Assembly (NCBI GenBank): GCA_946405205.1
Contig: CAMJGL010000003.1
Location: 57,492 to 121,491 of the forward strand
Direction of reading: 5' to 3'
Source: F23-B02 sp946405205
Lineage (GTDB): Bacteria > Bacillota > Clostridia > Oscillospirales > Oscillospiraceae
DNA: 64,000 bases
Shown: positions 8,602 to 16,360 of the stretch, piece by piece
How positions within the stretch are numbered: the first letter of the stretch is position 1
Layout: each line of letters begins with the position of its first letter
The notes under the pieces: generated by a model
What the model was told of the DNA's origin: nothing
Seen by the model: the letters and a program-made list of their open reading frames with translations, nothing else
Databases searched by the model: none
Translations under genes and position numbers: made by a program

Positions 8602-8904
8602 TTAAGCCTTTCCTATCGCAGTCGCGGGGGATCTTTCCGCGAGCAGACTGAGGACAGCCTCGACGTCCTCTTTTTCCATGCGAATTTCCGCGAGCTCCTT
8701 ACCGGCGGAAACGAGCACAAGGTAACAGTCGGCAAAGCAGGCCGTTCCGCAGCACATCTTGCCCGTGGCCTCGCGCACGCGAAGAAACGCCCGCTCAAGC
8801 TCGCCGTAGGGCAGAGTCACGTTCTTCAGGCCGGATCTGAAATGCACGGCTTCCCCGTCGAATCTCAGTTTTCCTATCTTTACTGCATTTTCATTGTTGT
8901 TCAT
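8602..8904 (-). CDS. Small Cys-containing protein cotranscribed with a Crp/Fnr regulator
   Basis: I do not recognise this 100-residue protein. It has alternating strands and a C-terminal helix, suggesting a small PH-like or barrel fold. A cluster of four cysteines lies in the middle (KMCCGTACFADCY, about residues 49-61). Its ATG follows the regulator stop by 9 nt with GAGGTG as ribosome site, so the two genes form an operon. The cysteine cluster beside a regulator gene divergent from a flavodiiron protein suggests a redox-related role; that is inference only. Confidence 0.6.
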   Translation of the reverse strand: MNNNENAVKIGKLRFDGEAVHFRSGLKNVTLPYGELERAFLRVREATGKMCCGTACFADCYLVLVSAGKELAEIRMEKEDVEAVLSLLAERSPATAIGKA

Positions 8905-8913
8905 AGTTACACC

Positions 8914-9555
8914 TCACAATACTGTTATTCTGCGTCCGCTGGATTCTATAAGCCCTTCCTCGCGCATGAGCCTTAGCTCACGCATGAGGCTCGTTCTGTC
9001 AATGCAGAGGTAGTTTGCAAGCTGGGAAAGGCTCAGCTCCGTCTCAAAGCTGCGGCTGCCGGTCTTCTCCTCAAGGTATTCAAAATAGCTCATAAGCTTC
9101 TGACGGACGGTTTTTTTGCTTATCATATTGATGCGCAGCGCCAGCATCTGCGCCTTTTTTGCGGACAGGTGGAAAAGATTTTTGTTTATCATCGTATGGT
9201 GCTCGCAGGCGTTTGAGCAGCGCCCGTAAATGGAGCTCATTTTGATGAACATGACGGTGCAGTCGGAATCGGCCTCCGCGACGTAGCCGAGCCCGCTGTA
9301 CGGCAGGGCAAAGACCTCTCCGAAGATATCATTCGGGCCGTAGTTTTCAAGCAGGGTGTACTCCCCCTCGCTGTCAACGCAGTAGAGGTGGGCCTTGCCG
9401 CTGAGCAGTACGCAGAGGTATTTGATCTCCTGCTCGTAAACGAGAATGGTGTCGCCCTTTTTGAACCTGCGCAGCTCCGGGGAAAAGCAGCTCATCATGG
9501 CGTCGACGCTGGCGCAGCTTATGTCCTTGAAAAGCTCGACATTCTGTAGATCCAT
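8914..9555 (-). CDS. Crp/Fnr family transcriptional regulator
   Basis: The 213-residue protein has a cyclic-nucleotide-binding-type beta barrel (about 1-120), a dimerisation helix and a C-terminal winged helix-turn-helix (about 160-213). The recognition helix DRTSLMRELRLM keeps the two arginines spaced as in CRP but has Thr where CRP has Glu. There is no N-terminal FNR-type four-cysteine cluster, so if it senses redox or oxygen it does so another way. The ATG at 9555 has GGAGGAG upstream. It is divergent from the flavodiiron gene, with a CRP-like palindrome in the shared promoter. Confidence 0.88.
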   Translation of the reverse strand: MDLQNVELFKDISCASVDAMMSCFSPELRRFKKGDTILVYEQEIKYLCVLLSGKAHLYCVDSEGEYTLLENYGPNDIFGEVFALPYSGLGYVAEADSDCTVMFIKMSSIYGRCSNACEHHTMINKNLFHLSAKKAQMLALRINMISKKTVRQKLMSYFEYLEEKTGSRSFETELSLSQLANYLCIDRTSLMRELRLMREEGLIESSGRRITVL

Positions 9556-9589
9556 TATGTACTCCTCCAGTAAATTTCTGTTTTTATTA

Positions 9590-9652
9590 ATTATATCATA
9601 GTTGTGTGGTATATGCCACATGTATTTTAGAAAAAATTAGGTAATATATAAT
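9590..9652. promoter_or_regulatory. Divergent promoters with CRP-like operator (TGTGG-N6-CCACA)
   Basis: The palindrome TGTGGTATATGCCACA at 9605-9620 has the half-site spacing of CRP-family operators. On the plus strand TAATAT (9642-9647) or TATAAT (9647-9652) can serve as -10 for the flavodiiron gene. With the first, the operator is centred at -41.5, the class II activator position. On the minus strand the regulator's -10 is TATAAT (9595-9590), so the operator covers its -35 region. This suggests activation to the right and autorepression to the left. Confidence 0.6.
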
Positions 9653-9685
9653 CGTAATATCATGATACATATCAGGAGGTTTGTT

Positions 9686-11686
9686 ATGTACTGCACGCGC
9701 AATGTTACCGCCGATCTCGTCTGGGTCGGCGCAGATGACCGCCGCCTCGCCTGCTTCGAGGGCGTATACGGCGTTCCCGACGGCGTTTCCTACAACTCGT
9801 ATCTTCTCCGCGACGAAAAAACCGTTCTGTTTGACACTGTTGACAAGGCCGTAGGCCGCACATTTTTTGAAAATGTCGCCCATGAGCTGCAGGGCAGAAA
9901 GCTCGACTACCTGGTCGTCTCCCATATGGAGCCCGACCACGCAGCGACGATCGAGGAGCTGACGCTGAGATATCCCGAGGTCTGCATCGTCTGCAACGAC
10001 AAGATAAAGACCATGCTGGGTCAGTTCTTCACCCTGTCCGACGGTCTCAAGTACCACATTGTAAAAGAGGGCGACACCCTCAGCACCGGCCGTCATGAGC
10101 TCACCTTTGTCATGGCGCCCATGGTACACTGGCCCGAGGTCATGATGACCTATGACACCACCGATAAGATACTCTTCTCCGCCGACGCCTTCGGCACCTT
10201 CGGCGCGCTCAACGGACATCTGTTCAACGACGAGGTCGATTTCTTCGCCGACTACGTTGACGAGGCCCGCCGCTACTACACCAATATCGTCGGCAAATAC
10301 GGCGCGCAGGTGCAGTCCGTGCTCAAAAAGGCCGCCGGCCTTGAGCTTAATTATGTCTGCCCTCTCCACGGCTTCGTATGGCGCAGCCACTTCGGCGATT
10401 TCCTCGAGAAGTACCTGCTCTGGAGCTCCTACACTCCCGAGGAAAAGGGCGTCATGATCGCCTACGCCTCCGTTTACGGACATACCGAGAACACCGTGAA
10501 CATACTCGCCTGCAAGCTCGCCGAGCGCGGCATAAAGACCAAGGTGTTCGACACCTCCGTCACCCCCGCCTCCTACATACTCTCCGAGGCCTTCCGTTAC
10601 AGCCATCTGGTGCTGGCCTCCACGACCTATAACGCCGGCATCTTCGTGACGATGGAAAACCTCATCCACGATATCGTCAACCACAATCTCCAGGGCAGGA
10701 AGATCGCCCTGCTCGAAAACGGCTCATGGGCGGCAGCCTCCGGCAGGCTCATGAAGGAAGAGCTCTCCAAGCTGCGCGGCACCGAGTTCATCGGAGAGAC
10801 CGTGTCGCTCAAGTCCGACGTCACCGAGCCTCAGCTTGCCGAGCTTGACGCTCTTGCCGACGCCATCGCCGCCGATATCCGCCCCGTCGTCGCCGTTACG
10901 GCTGTCGAGCCCGTCGAGGCCGGCGCTCTGGATGTTGACAACAAGGTGTTCAACAGATTCAGCTACGGCGTTGAGGTACTCACCACCCGCGTCGACGGCA
11001 AGGACTACGGCTGCATCATAAACACCGCCGGCCAGGTCGCCTCCTGCGATCCCAAGAAGATAACCATATCCGTCATCAAGAAGAACAACACCTGCGATAT
11101 GGTCGCAAAGGCGGGCAAGTTCAATATCTCCATCCTCACCGAGGAAACGCCCTACAGCCTGTTCCAGCACTTCGGCTTCCAGTCCGGACGCGACGTCGAT
11201 AAGTTCGCCGATTTCACGGACATCGACCGTATGTCGAACGGCATCCCCTACGTCACCAGGTATACAAACGCTGTCCTCTCCTGCGAGGTCATCGACGTAA
11301 AGGACGTCGAGACTCAGATGCTTTACATAGCAAACGTTGTTGAGGCAAAGGTGCTGTCCGAGGACAAGAGCTGCACCTACGCCTACTATCACGCCCACAT
11401 CAAGCCCAAGAAGAACCCCGCTCCCCCTCAGGGCGAGGGCTACATCTGCAAGGTCTGCGGCTACTTCCACGAGGGAAGCGAGCTGCCCGCGGACTTCGTC
11501 TGCCCCCTGTGCAAGCACGGTCCCGAGGACTTCGAGCACGTCGTTCCCGTCGTCAAGGAGAAGGTCAAGGGCTATGTCTGCACCATCTGCGGCCACTTCG
11601 AGCCCTGCGAGGGCGAGCTGCCCGCGGACTACACCTGCCCGCTCTGCCACCACGGCCCCGAGGACTTCGAGCCAGCCGAGCAGTAA
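9686..11686 (+). CDS. fprA: Flavodiiron protein with flavin reductase and two rubredoxin domains
   Basis: Flavodiiron proteins reduce O2 to water or NO to N2O in the anaerobe cytoplasm. This 666-residue version has four modules. The metallo-beta-lactamase-like diiron domain (1-250) has ligands His80, Glu82, Asp84, His148, Asp167 and His228. The flavodoxin domain (255-395) has the FMN loop SVYGHTE. A flavin-reductase-like domain covers about 418-570. Two short rubredoxin-like modules follow: Cys588/591/606/609, and 632/635/651/654. The extra modules may let one chain carry electrons from reduced nucleotide to the diiron site. The start follows AGGAGG; an ATG eight codons earlier lacks one. It is monocistronic. 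Confidence 0.93.
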   Translation: MYCTRNVTADLVWVGADDRRLACFEGVYGVPDGVSYNSYLLRDEKTVLFDTVDKAVGRTFFENVAHELQGRKLDYLVVSHMEPDHAATIEELTLRYPEVCIVCNDKIKTMLGQFFTLSDGLKYHIVKEGDTLSTGRHELTFVMAPMVHWPEVMMTYDTTDKILFSADAFGTFGALNGHLFNDEVDFFADYVDEARRYYTNIVGKYGAQVQSVLKKAAGLELNYVCPLHGFVWRSHFGDFLEKYLLWSSYTPEEKGVMIAYASVYGHTENTVNILACKLAERGIKTKVFDTSVTPASYILSEAFRYSHLVLASTTYNAGIFVTMENLIHDIVNHNLQGRKIALLENGSWAAASGRLMKEELSKLRGTEFIGETVSLKSDVTEPQLAELDALADAIAADIRPVVAVTAVEPVEAGALDVDNKVFNRFSYGVEVLTTRVDGKDYGCIINTAGQVASCDPKKITISVIKKNNTCDMVAKAGKFNISILTEETPYSLFQHFGFQSGRDVDKFADFTDIDRMSNGIPYVTRYTNAVLSCEVIDVKDVETQMLYIANVVEAKVLSEDKSCTYAYYHAHIKPKKNPAPPQGEGYICKVCGYFHEGSELPADFVCPLCKHGPEDFEHVVPVVKEKVKGYVCTICGHFEPCEGELPADYTCPLCHHGPEDFEPAEQ

Positions 11687-11705
11687 GACCGTTAGTTTGA
11701 AGTTA

Positions 11706-11749
11706 ATATGCAAAAAAGTCCTGCCTCGCGGCAGGACTTTTTTGCATAT
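11706..11749. terminator. Bidirectional terminator between fprA and pssA
   Basis: Two perfectly complementary 20-nt arms (11706-11725 and 11730-11749) with a TCGC loop contain AAAAAAGTCCTGCC / GGCAGGACTTTTTT. It serves both converging genes. Confidence 0.92.
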
Positions 11750-12367
11750 TCATCTGAAAATGATCATTACGGCGGTGAAGATAAGGCCGAGAATGAACAT
11801 GATGAGCAGGCCGAGCTTGCTGGGCTTTTTCACCTGCACCGGCGTTATGAACAGCGCGCCGTTTGTAAGCAGCAGCAGGGTGTAGGCCAGCGGGAAGTGC
11901 GCGCCCAGAAGGCCCCGGAAGCAGAACAGCAGGGGCACCGTCAGTGCCGAGGTCGTGATGGGAACGCCGAGATAATGCTTGCGCTTTTCATTAGTCTGCT
12001 GCTGGCGGGTCTCCTCGGTGACATTGTAGTATGCAAGCCTTATAAGCCCCGCGAGGGCAAACAGCGCCATGATAGCGAGCTGCCACCATTTATCCGCGCC
12101 TATGCTTATGCCGATCACGAAGGGAAGAATGCCGAAGCAGACGATGTCGCTCAGGGAGTCGAGCTGTATCCCGAAGCGCTTTTCCTCCTCGCTGCGGTCC
12201 TTTTTCGTGCGGGCGACGATGCCGTCGAACATATCGCATAAGCCCGAAAACATAAGACAGATCACAGAGGCGATAAGCTTGCCCTCAAAGGCAAGGCCTA
12301 TGCCCATAACCGACGAAAGCATACCTATGAAGGTGAGCCATACGGTGTAGTTGTAAAAACCGATCAA
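11750..12367 (-). CDS. pssA: CDP-diacylglycerol--serine O-phosphatidyltransferase
   Basis: The 205-residue membrane enzyme of the CDP-alcohol phosphatidyltransferase family makes phosphatidylserine from CDP-diacylglycerol and serine. The catalytic motif is CDMFDGIVAR ... GIQLDSLSD (about 44-75). The gap between AR and G is 12 residues instead of the usual 8, so it carries a four-residue insertion with a KKDRSEEEK stretch. About six membrane helices are visible. The start codon is TTG, preceded by GGAG; a nearby ATG is out of frame. No phosphatidylserine decarboxylase lies in the window. Confidence 0.88.
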   Translation of the reverse strand: MIGFYNYTVWLTFIGMLSSVMGIGLAFEGKLIASVICLMFSGLCDMFDGIVARTKKDRSEEEKRFGIQLDSLSDIVCFGILPFVIGISIGADKWWQLAIMALFALAGLIRLAYYNVTEETRQQQTNEKRKHYLGVPITTSALTVPLLFCFRGLLGAHFPLAYTLLLLTNGALFITPVQVKKPSKLGLLIMFILGLIFTAVMIIFR

Positions 12368-12428
12368 AAAAACATCTCCAAAAATTAATTGCCGGCGGCC
12401 CCGCAGGAGGCAGACCGTAAAACCGTCA

Positions 12429-12513
12429 GCCGCAGCGGGCGCGCAGTGCCTTGACGCACTGCGGCAATACCGGCACGGCGAACATTATAGCATGATTTAG
12501 CACTGTTGTTCAA
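12429..12513 (-). promoter_or_regulatory. pssA: pssA promoter and structured leader
   Basis: Minus-strand TTGAAC (12513-12508), an 18-nt spacer and an extended -10 TGCTATAAT (TATAAT at 12489-12484) form a good promoter. The roughly 110-nt leader contains two stems that share sequence and exclude each other: GCAGTGC/GCACTGC (12443-12462) and GCCGCAG/CTGCGGC (12429-12465). Confidence 0.6.
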
Positions 12514-12570
12514 GCAATTTCGACATTCTTTTATCAAATAGCGATTTTTCTATGCAAATTAACGAATCAA

Positions 12571-12579
12571 TGTTATAAT
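12571..12579 (+). promoter_or_regulatory. Extended -10 promoter of the cysteine desulfidase gene
   Basis: TGTTATAAT is an extended -10 element lying about 40 nt before the start codon; no clear -35 is seen. Confidence 0.55.
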
Positions 12580-12617
12580 AATAAAAAACGGAAGATAATT
12601 GACCGGAGGAAGATTCT

Positions 12618-13892
12618 ATGCAACCGACAGATCTGAAATACACGCAGTATCTGCAGATTTTGCGCGAGGAGCTGATCCCCGCTATGGGCTGCACCGAGCC
12701 TATCGCCATGGCGTATGCCGCCGCGAAGGCCAGAGAGGTTCTCGGCGCCCTGCCGGAAAAGATCGACATAGTCATAAGCGGAAACATAATCAAAAACGTC
12801 AAAAGCGTTATTGTGCCCAATACGGGCGGGCTCAAGGGCATCACCGCCGCCATAGCAGCCGGCGCGGCGGTCGGCAATGCCGACAGGCAGCTTGAGGTGC
12901 TGGCGGACGTCAAAGAGGACGAGATACCCAAAATCGCGCAGCTCATGGAAAGCTGCGCCATGACCGTAATGAAGTCCGAGAGCGATAAGCTGCTGGATAT
13001 CGACCTGCATATGTACAGGGGCCGGGACAATGTCCGCCTGCGCATCACCGATTTCCACACGAACATCGTGCTCATCGAGAAAAACGGAGAGGTGCTTCTC
13101 AGGAAGGACAGCTCGTCGGATGACGGCGGCGAGACCGACCGCGGCGTACTGAACGTGCGCGATATAATCGAGTTTGCCGAGTGCGTCGATATCGAGGATG
13201 TGCGCGAGCTTCTTGAAAAGCAGATAGAGTATAATTACGCCATAAGCGAGGAGGGGCTGCACGGCGAGTACGGCGCCTCGGTCGGAAAGACCCTTCTTGA
13301 GACCCGCGGCGAGGATGTCCGCGTCCGCGCAAGGGCGCAGGCCGCCGCCGGCTCCGACGCCCGCATGAGCGGCTGCGAAATGCCCGTCGTCATAGTTTCG
13401 GGCAGCGGCAACCAGGGCATGACCGCCTCTCTTCCCGTCATCGTGTACGCCAGAGACATGGGCGCGAGCCATGAACGCCTGCTGCGCGCTCTTGTGGTGT
13501 CAAACCTCATCACCATCCACCAGAAAACGCCCATCGGCAGGCTCTCGGCCTTCTGCGGCGCGATATCGGCCGGCTGCGGCGCTGCCGCCGGCGTCGCGTG
13601 GCTCACCGACGGCACATATGAGGCCGTGTCCGCCACCATCACCAACACCCTCGGCATGATATCCGGCACCGTGTGCGACGGGGCAAAGCCCTCCTGCGCC
13701 ACCAAGATCGCCTCTGCGGTCGAGGCGGGGCTTCTGGGCTTCGACCTTTACGAAAAGGGCAAGGGCCTCCACGGCGGCGACGGCATACTGAAGGACAACG
13801 TCGAAAGAACCATCGAATCCGTCGGCCAGCTCGCCCGCGAGGGCATGCGCGAAACGGATACCGAGATCCTCGATATAATGCTTGAAGACTGA
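12618..13892 (+). CDS. L-cysteine desulfidase family protein (CyuA/CdsB, UPF0597)
   Basis: The 424-residue protein belongs to the UPF0597 family. E. coli CyuA and archaeal CdsB, members of this family, break L-cysteine into pyruvate, ammonia and sulfide using an iron-sulfur cluster. Family motifs are GCTEPIAMAYAAAKA near residue 22, NTGGLKGI near 68, SGSGNQG near 260, the double-Cys CGAISAGCGAAAG near 312, and CDGAKPSCA near 350. These cysteines are the probable cluster ligands. The start follows GGAGGAAG. It stands alone, with no cysteine transporter beside it. A related serine/threonine deaminase activity cannot be excluded. Confidence 0.88.
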   Translation: MQPTDLKYTQYLQILREELIPAMGCTEPIAMAYAAAKAREVLGALPEKIDIVISGNIIKNVKSVIVPNTGGLKGITAAIAAGAAVGNADRQLEVLADVKEDEIPKIAQLMESCAMTVMKSESDKLLDIDLHMYRGRDNVRLRITDFHTNIVLIEKNGEVLLRKDSSSDDGGETDRGVLNVRDIIEFAECVDIEDVRELLEKQIEYNYAISEEGLHGEYGASVGKTLLETRGEDVRVRARAQAAAGSDARMSGCEMPVVIVSGSGNQGMTASLPVIVYARDMGASHERLLRALVVSNLITIHQKTPIGRLSAFCGAISAGCGAAAGVAWLTDGTYEAVSATITNTLGMISGTVCDGAKPSCATKIASAVEAGLLGFDLYEKGKGLHGGDGILKDNVERTIESVGQLAREGMRETDTEILDIMLED

Positions 13893-14022
13893 AAAAAGAG
13901 CTGCAATTAAGGGCGGTGTTTTAAGACAGCGGAGGTAGGGGCGAGCATCGCTCGTCCGCGGACGGCCAATGGCCGCCCCTACAGTGCTTTCTTATCTCAC
14001 TGCTCTTTTGCAGCTCTTTTTT
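13892..14022. terminator. Long-range bidirectional terminator interrupted by a palindromic repeat
   Basis: The arms AAAAAAGAGCTGCAA (13892-13906) and TTGCAGCTCTTTTTT (14008-14022) are perfectly complementary, end in A/T runs, and separate two converging genes. They are about 100 nt apart because a repeat element sits between them. Confidence 0.7.
13935..13982. repeat. 48-bp palindromic (REP-like) element
   Basis: The element is bounded by inverted GTAGGGGCG / CGCCCCTAC. It contains two small hairpins, GAGC-ATC-GCTC and GGCC-AAT-GGCC, on either side of the palindrome GTCCGCGGAC, so it can fold as a three-armed cruciform. About 25 bp of it recur in inverted orientation near 63740 and 63897. 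Confidence 0.8.
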
Positions 14023-14801
14023 TATTTCCTTTTCGGTTTTGCGTTTTTCTGATACAGTATGGCGAGACCCTTCAGCAGCAGATCGGGCTCATGCTTTATC
14101 TCCCGCTTGCAATGGGGGACGATGCAGCCTGAGATGCCGCCCGTTGCGACGACCGTCACGCTCTCGCCGAGCTCCTCCTCCATCCGGCCTATCATGCCGT
14201 CTATCATGGCCGCGGTGCCGAACACCGCTCCGGACTTCATGCAGTCGACGGTGTTGGTGCCGATGTGCTTTTTCGGAGCGTCTATCGAGATGTTGGGCAG
14301 CAGGCTCGTGCCCATGGACAGGGCCGAGTACGAAAGTCCCACGCCGGGGATGATGGCGCCGCCGACATACGCGCCGTCTCTGTCCACGACGACCATCGTG
14401 GTGGCCGTTCCCATATCCACGACTATGAGCGGCGGCTCGTACAGCGCAACCGCGCCCACCGCGCCCGTTATAAGATCGCCCGCGACGGTGCCGGGGTCAT
14501 CTATCCTGACGTTGATGCCGGTTTTCAGGCCCGCGCCGACGACTATACATTCAAGGCCGGTCAGCTTCCTGACGGCGGACTGAATGGCCCTGTTGACCTG
14601 CGGCACGACGGAGGACAGGATAGCGCCCTCGAATTTTCTGTATTCAATGCCGTCGAACTCAAAGGTCTGGCGCATTTTCAGAGCGTAATCGTTTGCAAGG
14701 TCGTTAGGGTTGGTCGCCATCCGGCTTATGCTTTTGACGACTCCGTCCTCAACGCAGCCGAGAACGACGTTAGTGTTTCCGACATCGATCGTAAGTATCA
14801 T
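14022..14801 (-). CDS. coaX: Type III pantothenate kinase
   Basis: CoaX phosphorylates pantothenate in the first step of coenzyme A synthesis. The 259-residue length is normal. Motifs are the ASKHA phosphate loop MILTIDVGNTNVVLG at the N-terminus, the VVDMGTATT phosphate-2 loop near 128, and GGAIIPG near 148. I start at the ATG behind TGAGGT, since the longer frame runs into the upstream gene. It is 10 nt downstream of a pantothenate-type ECF S component, so uptake and first modification of the vitamin share an operon. Confidence 0.95.
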   Translation of the reverse strand: MILTIDVGNTNVVLGCVEDGVVKSISRMATNPNDLANDYALKMRQTFEFDGIEYRKFEGAILSSVVPQVNRAIQSAVRKLTGLECIVVGAGLKTGINVRIDDPGTVAGDLITGAVGAVALYEPPLIVVDMGTATTMVVVDRDGAYVGGAIIPGVGLSYSALSMGTSLLPNISIDAPKKHIGTNTVDCMKSGAVFGTAAMIDGMIGRMEEELGESVTVVATGGISGCIVPHCKREIKHEPDLLLKGLAILYQKNAKPKRK

Positions 14802-14811
14802 AAACTGTACC

Positions 14812-15411
14812 TCAATGCATTTTCTTTCCTGCGCGTATGATCTGGGTGATGCCCGAAGAAAGAATGATGTTGACTGCAAGCTCTACCAGGAAATTGATGC
14901 CGGTAAGACCGACAATGATGTAGAGCAGAAGATTCTGTCCGCCTGCCCAGCCGCTCAGGGTATCAAAGAAAAACACCAGCATGCCCACGATGAACAGACC
15001 GGTATTTACCACGGGGCAAACGATACCGGACACCAGAACGCCGACCTTGTCGTTTTTCTTTGCGAGAAGCTCATAGCACAGTCCGGCGAAGAAGCCGGCC
15101 GCAATGCCCTTCACAAGGCAAATGAGAATGCAGCCCACGGGGTTTATGCCCATCAGCAGCATGACCGTACCGCCGTCCCAGCCCAGAAGGCCGGTTATGA
15201 GCACCACGGCGCCGAATACGCCGCCGAGATACGCGCCCGCGCCTTTGCCGTACATTGCCGTTCCGATGATTATCGGTGCTAACGCCAGCGTTATGGAAAA
15301 CGGGCCGAAGCGGATGAAGGTGCAGAGCACCTGGAGCACCACGATGATCGCGGTGAAGATTGCGAGACCCGCCATTCTGCGGGTACCGCCGGTTTGTTTG
15401 CCAGTATTCAT
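14812..15411 (-). CDS. ECF transporter S component, probably for pantothenate (PanT)
   Basis: The 199-residue membrane protein has about six helices and the S-component pattern: a basic N-terminus with Arg-Arg before the first helix, and small residues in helix 1. It would capture the vitamin and use a shared ECF ATPase/T module not in this window. Pantothenate specificity is inferred from the operon with coaX and from resemblance to PanT. The start codon follows AGGAGGT. A strong promoter lies upstream. Confidence 0.82.
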   Translation of the reverse strand: MNTGKQTGGTRRMAGLAIFTAIIVVLQVLCTFIRFGPFSITLALAPIIIGTAMYGKGAGAYLGGVFGAVVLITGLLGWDGGTVMLLMGINPVGCILICLVKGIAAGFFAGLCYELLAKKNDKVGVLVSGIVCPVVNTGLFIVGMLVFFFDTLSGWAGGQNLLLYIIVGLTGINFLVELAVNIILSSGITQIIRAGKKMH

Positions 15412-15473
15412 TTTTTTACCTCCTGCTGTCGCCCCCGTCCGTGCGGGGTGCGGCGCTTTTAGTTTGCGGCTAA

Positions 15474-15502
15474 ATAGTACAACATATTTTTCCGCATGTC
15501 AA
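15474..15502 (-). promoter_or_regulatory. Promoter of the panT-coaX operon
   Basis: Minus-strand consensus TTGACA (15502-15497), 17-nt spacer, TACTAT (15479-15474). Confidence 0.8.
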
Positions 15503-15525
15503 CGGTCAATTTATACGCATACGGC

Positions 15526-15560
15526 AAACGCCCGGCCGCATTATTTTGTGCAGCCGGGCG
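15526..15560 (-). terminator. Terminator after the ABC transporter ATPase gene
   Basis: CGCCCGGC / GCCGGGCG arms with a 16-nt loop are followed on the minus strand by only TTT, so termination may be partial. Confidence 0.55.
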
Positions 15561-15565
15561 AAGCA

Positions 15566-16360
15566 TTATGACAAAAGGATCTGATCGGATTCAAGCTGGC
15601 TGCCGGATATCTCGGCGAACTTGTCCATAAGATCGCGCTTTGTGAGCTTTTTCTTTTCCTCGCCCTCAACGTCGAGGATGATCTTGCCTTCGTTCATCAT
15701 GATAAGGCGGTTGCCGTGGCTGATCGCATCCTTCATGTTGTGGGTTATCATGAGGGTCGTGAGCTTGTTTTCCTGTACTATCTTGTCCGACAGCTCCAGC
15801 ACCTTGGCGGCGGTGGCGGGGTCAAGCGCCGCGGTGTGCTCGTCCAGGAGCAGGAGCTTGGGCTTCTGCAGCGAGGCCATCAGCAGGGTCAGAGCCTGTC
15901 TCTGACCGCCGGAGAGCAGCCCGACCTTGACGGTGAGCCTGTCCTCAAGGCCGAGGCCGAGACTCTTGAGCCTTTCGCGGTAGTCCTCCCGCTCGGCGGA
16001 GGTGACGCCCCAGCGCAGACCGCGCTTTTTGCCGCGCCGCAGGGCCAGAGCAAGGTTCTCCTCGAGCTGCATATTGGGCGCGGTGCCCATCATGGGATCC
16101 TGAAAGACTCTGCCGATATAAGATGCGCGCTTGTACTCGGGCTGGCCGGTGATGTCGATGCCGTCGATAAGGATGGAGCCCGAATCCACGGGCCAAACGC
16201 CGGCAACCGCGTTGAGCATGGTGCTCTTGCCGGCTCCGTTGCCGCCGATAACGGTCACGAAATCTCCGGGCTTGAGATGCAGGCTGAGCTCACGGAGCGC
16301 CTTTTTCTCATTGATGGTGCCGGGGTTGAAGGTTTTGGATATAGATTTAAGTTCCAGCAT
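15566..16360 (-). CDS. ABC transporter ATP-binding protein (TrpXYZ-type)
   Basis: This 264-residue ATPase has Walker A GGNGAGKST (about 39-47), a Q-loop in VFQDPMMG, signature LSGGQRQAL and Walker B LLLLDEH (His after Glu). It belongs to the COG1101 group, which partners with a single permease and a PF04392-type binding protein. The ATG lies inside the permease gene (14-nt overlap), indicating translational coupling. The substrate is not evident; related systems are annotated for tryptophan/tyrosine. Confidence 0.88.
   Translation of the reverse strand: MLELKSISKTFNPGTINEKKALRELSLHLKPGDFVTVIGGNGAGKSTMLNAVAGVWPVDSGSILIDGIDITGQPEYKRASYIGRVFQDPMMGTAPNMQLEENLALALRRGKKRGLRWGVTSAEREDYRERLKSLGLGLEDRLTVKVGLLSGGQRQALTLLMASLQKPKLLLLDEHTAALDPATAAKVLELSDKIVQENKLTTLMITHNMKDAISHGNRLIMMNEGKIILDVEGEEKKKLTKRDLMDKFAEISGSQLESDQILLS

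Noticed and set aside
10724..11713. A 329-codon minus-strand frame in the flavodiiron gene
   Set aside because: Antisense shadow of a gene with complete active-site motifs.
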